Source: Phlebotomus papatasi
Taxonomy: Eukaryota; Arthropoda; Insecta; Diptera; Psychodidae
Length of the DNA: 64,000 bases
Assembly (NCBI RefSeq): GCF_024763615.1
Contig: NC_077222.1
Coordinates: 41,168,001 to 41,232,000 of the forward strand
Direction of reading: 5' to 3'
Shown in pieces: positions 59,218-64,000 of the stretch. Below the pieces are notes generated by a model. It was not told where the DNA came from. It ran no database searches and saw only the letters and a program-made list of their open reading frames with translations. Made by a program: the position numbers and the translations under genes. Each line of letters starts with the position of its first letter. Position 1 is the stretch's first letter.

Positions 59218-60715
59218 TGATTCTTAACAATCTCACTTTCTATAATCCTAACAAAATCTCACGTCCTCCGATCGGCCCCAAACTTTGCCAAAATGTGTTT
59301 CAGGACTTCCTGATCACGAATATCTGGGGGGTTAAGTTACGTTCCCGGCCGGCCGGCCGCTCTTTGGAGCTTAATAGCTCTTACAGCGTTATCACACTTG
59401 CACATTAAAATTTTAATGTGATTCACATTAATTGTCGCTTGTGAGCGTCCAAATATGTTATTTGTGTCTTTGAGTCACTTAATATTTGGGGTTTTTCTAT
59501 TTATTGATAAAGAAGTGGACTTGGCCTGCAAAAATAAGTTTAAATTTACCTAAAGCATAAATATTTTTCACATTAAAAAATTAAAGAGAAAATCGCATTA
59601 ATTTTTCGCATTAATGCTATAAATCAATTTAAATAAAATTTTGCGGGCCAAGTCTACCTTTTTATCAACAAAGAGATCAAATTTTGAATATAAAATGATT
59701 CAAATACACAATTACACATTTGGACTCTCACCAGCGACAATTAATGTGAATCATATTAAAATTTTAATGTGCAAGTGTGATAACACAGTTAAACTAAAAA
59801 AGATATCGACTTGCGGTTTTCGGCAAAGGTTATCGGATAAAAATTGCAACTTGGTGCATTGACCCCCCCCCTCCCCCACCCCTCCTTCTGCTATTTTGAA
59901 TACCCCCCTTTTTTGTTTTCTCAATAGCTCCGCTCCTATGGCATCGATCGGGCTCAAATTTTGGTATGATATAGCTGGGCCTTAGGGCTTTCGATCAATA
60001 CCAAACTTAAGGTCAACTCAAGTTTGAAAATTGACCGGCCTCTATCTCTGGTTCTAATTAACATTTCGGGTTTTTGGTTTCGTCTCGATGAACACTTTCA
60101 GATGGAAGTTCAAAAAGTCACCACAGGTGGCGCTGCGACAGCGTCAAAATTCAAACTCATTTTTCATAAAAACGGCATTGTTTCTAAAATGGGGCGTGGG
60201 TTCGCTGTGGTTTCAATAGAACCGGAGATATGAGGAGTCCAAGTTCACGAAATTCAAAAAATCATATCTCCGGTTCTATTTGACCGATTTAGATGATTAA
60301 GGGCTCAAATGAAAGATCTCATAAAATGCTACAACTTTCTAAAACATTTGAACTTCGTGGGACCAACACCAGGGACGCTACAGTCAAAACACAAATTTCA
60401 ATTTGAAAAAGCGAGTTCAGAAACAAACAACCTCGATTATCTCGGCTTCTGATTAATCGATGAAATCAAGTTCTACGGCAAAATTATAGAGAACATTCTG
60501 GTCTACATTTCACCCATATATCACTTTTCTGGCCCTCCATCCAAATCCTTGATATTTTGGTTTAAATACAAAATTTGTATAATTTCACGAATTTTATTCA
60601 AGATAACTGAATGGCGTCCCCCAACTTCAGCTCTAAATCGAATTTGCATGCATTCCGAGTTAGCTTATGTTAAGAATCTCACCCACATAAGCCGGTTAGG
60701 ATTATCTGTCCCTTT
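59218..60715. mobile_element. Modular repeat element, copy 2, shortened by whole modules
   Basis: GATTCTTAACAATCTCAC at the left and GTTAAGAATCTCACCCACAT then CTGTCCCTTTT at the right correspond to the ends of copy 1 (10654-12495). Relative to copy 1 it lacks about 320 bp between positions matching 11073 and 11395 and another 320 bp between positions matching 11860 and 12180, each close to one module. It carries a fold-back insertion at 59384-59788. Confidence 0.7.
59384..59788. mobile_element. 405-bp fold-back element nested in the modular repeat
   Basis: TA (or TTA) flanks CAGCGTTATCACACTTGCAC and the inverse GTGCAAGTGTGATAACACAG. Arms continue through CACATTAATTGTCGCT/AGCGACAATTAATGTG and GGACTTGGCCTGCAAAA/TTTTGCGGGCCAAGTC, all symmetric about 59586. 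Copy 1 of the host repeat shows the uninterrupted site (GCTCCTAAACTAAA). Similar end sequence occurs near 21383. Confidence 0.75.
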
Positions 60716-61085
60716 TATATTATTACTTTCAGCACCTAATTGGCCATGTCATATCTATATTTTTTTTCTAAAATGCGGTATAGTATTTTTTGGGTCAAGC
60801 ATATTCAAGAAAATAAACACAAACAAAGAATTAAGAAAAATTCAAAAAAAAAACTTTTTGTTATGGCTACGTGTGACCTTGTCAACATATTCGGTATTTT
60901 TATCAGAGACGGTTTCGTTTTTTTTTCTCATTAAAAAAATCCGGATAACACAAAGTAAAGTGTTCTTAGGGTAGTCTGATTTTCATAAATTTGTTAATTA
61001 GATATTCTACAATTACTTAAAATAAAGGCACTGCGATAAACTAAGTATTTATTAAGTACTTAATAAGTGATTAGTATTATCCGGA

Positions 61086-61434
61086 GAATTCAACTTTTCT
61101 CCGAAACTTTCAACCTTTGTGAATCTTCTACGGATCTTCCTCAGTGGACTGAAAAATGTTTAATTTTTAAAAATTTTATCAGACTAATTCACATTTTTTC
61201 AGCACAAAGAAGAAGATCCATCCGAAGGGCCTAAATAGACTAAGCCTGATCCTCGAGAATTTCAGCTTGTAAAATTTTGACAGTAAAGAACCTCTAATTG
61301 ATGATTGTAAGTCCTCAGTGTATGACAGTTTTTGATAAACCATCACTGCCAAATTTTATAGGCTAAATATTCTCTAGGATCAGCCTGAGTTTATTTGGGC
61401 TGTAAGGATGTAAAGCTTTCACGAAAAGTTGAAT
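61086..61434. mobile_element. MITE with GAATTCAACTTTTC ends, containing another MITE
   Basis: GAATTCAACTTTTCTCCGAA at the left and CGAAAAGTTGAATTC at the right form the outer inverted ends. Inside, 61227-61402 is a second inverted pair: GCCTAAATAGACTAAGCCTG ending ATCCTCGAGAAT, against ATTCTCTAGGATCAGCCTGA ending TTTGGGC. Confidence 0.6.
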
Positions 61435-61878
61435 TCTTTAAATTTGAAAAAAATAAAGAAATTGCCACTGACGAATGGTAATGCGGGAAATGCTGAAAGT
61501 TCATGAGATACCCCACTTGAAAATTTTCCCTACAATTCTTTCCCAGAATTGAGGTACAGTGCATAAAGTAAAGCATTTATAGTACATCCTTATTAGAGAT
61601 TAGGAAAAACATTTTTGGTCAGTTAATTAGTAAATTTGGTAAGTAAAAAATTCAAATTAGACAGTAAAAAAAAATAGTTCCCAACTTCTTAATTTTCCGT
61701 TTTCCAGGAATATTTCACTACTTTCCGATTTTGATTTTTACGGACCATTTTTGGCAAAATACCGCCCAATTTACTGCATCCTTACAATTTATAAAATTAT
61801 TTATTTAACTTTTCTATATTTGCTAATATATTTTTTTTATTATTCTAGTACTGAAATGTATTTTTTCTCTCTCTCAAG

Positions 61879-62072
61879 AATCAGTACAAACCCCAACCGC
61901 AGCCACAGAAGACGAAAATTACACCATTTTTGCCATCAAATAAATTACCCGGCTACTTTACGCCAATAATCGCAAATTCACAGGGAAAAAATACCAAAAA
62001 TTTCAATTCCGATCCAATTGTAACATTTACCGTGCCACCACAATTGAATCAATTTCCCACAACAACACTCAG
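61879..62072 (+). CDS. Secreted Pro/Thr/Gln-rich protein, exon 4
   Basis: It follows a clean pyrimidine tract and CAAG at 61878 and enters in phase 0, joining exon 3 as NSE-NQYKPQPQPQKTK. It encodes 64 residues plus two bases: ITPFLPSNKLPGYFTPI, NSDPIVTFTVPPQLNQ and FPTTTL. The donor AG|GTATGT is at 62073. An alternative acceptor after AATCAG (exon start 61885) keeps the frame and would drop NQ. Composition continues that of exons 2 and 3, which supports the join. Confidence 0.75.
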
Positions 62073-62183
62073 GTATGTTGAGAAACACAGAAAACACGTG
62101 TATGTTATATGGTTGGATTTTTATGAAGAGGAAGAGAAGGTTATATGCAATGCTAAAAAAAAAACATACCCATCAATTTCCAG

Positions 62184-63106
62184 ACCAATCTACTCGTCGG
62201 GTGAGGAACAGGAGCGTCAGAAGTACGTGACTTTCCTCTCGCCAGAGAATCTCTATACAGTGATAAAATCCACTGCATCGCCCAGTCTCACGACGCCGGC
62301 AATCAATTACCACGATGAAAATGATTTGGACACGAGAGATGGTCCATTTTCTCAGGAGCAGCACCGTCCATCCCAAACCTACCCCACAGAATCACCCATC
62401 GTCAAGCAGAATATCGTCTACATCTCACAGCAGAAGCCCAAACAGCACCTCGTCACTCACAAGGGCAATTACGGTGGATTTATACCAGTGGCAGTTGGTT
62501 CAACCTCCACAACACCCCATCCACTATCCACACCCACGCCAACTGTACACATTCCACCAAGTGGAAAGACATTCCTCAAAACCACCAAAGCAACTTTCAT
62601 CCATGATCCACCATCAGCACCGTCAGGGCACGCTCAGGACTACGATATATCGAGTACCCAAACACCACCAAGGCAACATCTCACAGAGACCACACAACTC
62701 CAGCCGCCCCATCTCACCACATACCATCCCACATTTATCCGTCAGAAATATCCCGAACCCAAAAAGATCTATGATTCCTACCATCAGGAACGCTACATGG
62801 CCAGTTCACCAGCACCACCCAGACTTCCCATTCGCACCACTGCTCGACCAGTCATCACCAAAAATGACTTCCAGTCCAAATCTCTTGCAGAACTACTCAA
62901 AAAACTCCAAGAGAGCAATCAACTGCCACAGACCCTCACATCAGACAACATTGACAATTCTATAAGGACTCTCATCAAAATCCTCAACAATCTCAAGCAA
63001 GAACAAAATGTTGCCGTGGAGCCGGCTCAACATCATCAGCCTGATGATCAAGAGGACTACGATGATGATTACAATGAGGAACCGAGACCAGAAGACGAAG
63101 AACTTG
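62184..63106 (+). CDS. Secreted Pro/Thr/Gln-rich protein, exon 5 (gene continues past window)
   Basis: It follows TTTCCAG at 62183 and restores the split codon (AG|A) in the same frame. It adds about 307 residues: RPIYSSGEEQERQKYVTF, long stretches of Thr/Pro/His/Gln (TTPHPLSTPTPTVHIPPSGK), then a better-ordered segment SLAELLKKLQESNQLPQTL followed by DNIDNSIRTLIKILNNLKQ, a predicted helix pair. It ends in an acidic run (DDQEDYDDDYNEEPRPEDEE) before G|GTAAGT at 63107, phase 1. The amphipathic LLKKLQ...NIDNSIRTLIKIL block recalls the segment before chitin-binding type-2 domains in some insect cuticle proteins, but no such domain is in the window, so this is only a guess. About 540-545 residues are encoded so far. 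Confidence 0.8.
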
Positions 63107-64000
63107 GTAAGTGGAAAAAAAATTTCGAATGACAAATTTCGATATCGAAAAGTGGATTTTTTTTTTAAAGATTTAAATTACAATGTTATCAAAAATAATT
63201 TAGTAACGATTTTTTTGAAAAGTAAGTCTAAACTTAAAAAATATTAATAAAGTATCTCTTATTATTTTATTTTAAGAAAGGATATTTTTCGAAAACGTTA
63301 GTTTGAAAATTTGACTAATTGCATATTTCAGAAATAAAATTTCGAATATATGAAAATTAAAATTACGGAGATTAGAATTTATGTCATAAAAAATATACCA
63401 CTATTGAGCCTAAACAGAAGTAGATTTTGATTCTCCAATAGTGTCTTGGATGAAAGGTAAATGCAACTCTATTTGCACAAAAATTCGTTGATGTTCGAAG
63501 AATTCAAATTCAATTTCGAATTTTCATACTACATTTTCGAACAAGGTAGGGAAAATTTATCAAATATCACACTAAAAAGCTGGCAAAAAAGTTACTCAGT
63601 GATTATGGAGTGATTCTTTCCGTACAGAAGTAGATCTTGAAAAATTCGAAAATCTATTTCGAATTTTCATACTAAATGTTCGAACAAGGTGGGGAAAATT
63701 TATGAAATATCACAATAAAAAGCTGGCAAGAGTTACTCAGTGATTATGGAGTGATTAAATACTGGGGCACGTCGTTGTTCTGTTTTTTTTTTCCTCACAA
63801 CAATGTGAAGACGATCACATTTTGACACTTGAGCACTTCGAAATTCGAACAGGATGTAACTTCCGCCACCTTGCGAAAGTATTAATAAGTAAGAAAGTCA
63901 CTTTTATGGGTCTTCAAATAGATTTTCGAATTTTTCAAGATCTACTTCTGTACGGAAAGAATCGAGTGAATATCGAAAAGCCCAATGTATTGGTCTCACA
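63107..64000 (+). other. Start of intron 5, with local duplications
   Basis: Begins GTAAGT. It contains a direct duplication (63514-63615 and 63657-63756, shared TTTCGAATTTTCATACTA and AGTTACTCAGTGATTATGGA) and a perfect 47-bp inverted repeat (63613-63659 and 63916-63962). No exon was seen before the window ends. Confidence 0.65.

Larger units (their letters stand above)
58464..61878 (+). other. Intron 3, 3.4 kb, filled with repeats
   Basis: GTAAAT at 58464 to CTCTCTCTCAAG at 61878. It holds the second modular element (59218-60715), its nested fold-back and a nested MITE pair at 61086-61434. 58470-59215 and 60720-61080 show nothing besides AT-rich sequence. The 141-codon frame at 60549-60974 bridges repeat and unique sequence and is not a gene. 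Confidence 0.65.

Noticed and set aside
60549..60974. 141-codon plus-strand frame
   Set aside because: It begins within the modular repeat and ends in unique intron DNA; the other copy of the repeat does not keep it open.
62315..62965. 216-codon frame overlapping exon 5
   Set aside because: Shadow of the Pro/Thr/His-rich exon in another frame; low-complexity codons keep it open.

Overview
The window looks like nuclear DNA of an insect, most likely a fly or midge (Diptera); the order is an inference. It is very AT-rich and has almost no long open frames. Its genes have GT-AG introns, one of them about 30 kb long. Most of the rest is old transposon and fold-back sequence, and nothing bacterial, viral or organellar was recognised.

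Two genes can be supported. The first is a split plus-strand gene for a secreted protein rich in Pro, Thr, Gln and His. It starts at 27944 with a signal-peptide exon. It continues at 57901-58097, about 58185-58463, 61879-62072 and 62184-63106, and runs out of the window at a clear GTAAGT donor. The phases of all five exons agree, and a furin-type RQRR site lies in exon 2. The second gene is intronless and intact. It encodes a testis-specific serine kinase (TSSK)-like protein at 52693-53568 and is nested on the same strand inside the first gene's 29.9-kb intron.

Layout: 1-27.4 kb is intergenic or unassigned. It holds a LINE reverse-transcriptase fragment (255-905), a Tigger-like MITE, a MITE family built from small hairpins, a 2.9-kb pogo-family relic carrying a second element inside it, several TA-flanked elements, a 450-bp symmetric palindrome and a mariner-type relic. 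The region 27.4-27.99 kb is the 5' end of the secreted-protein gene. Its first intron (28-57.9 kb) holds a 2.15-kb pogo-like transposon with internally deleted transposase, a tRNA-derived SINE with target duplication, two further copies of the pogo relic, a double fold-back, more MITEs and the kinase gene. The region 57.9-63.1 kb carries exons 2-5; intron 3 contains a second copy of a modular repeat whose length differs from the first copy by whole modules. The last 0.9 kb is intron sequence with a tandem duplication and a perfect 47-bp inverted repeat.

The most distinctive feature is the number of DNA elements flanked by TA and starting GGG or similar. They include pogo/Tigger relatives whose boundaries can be set to the base. 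Some empty sites are preserved in sister repeats within the same window. All calls come from reading the sequence; no database search was run.
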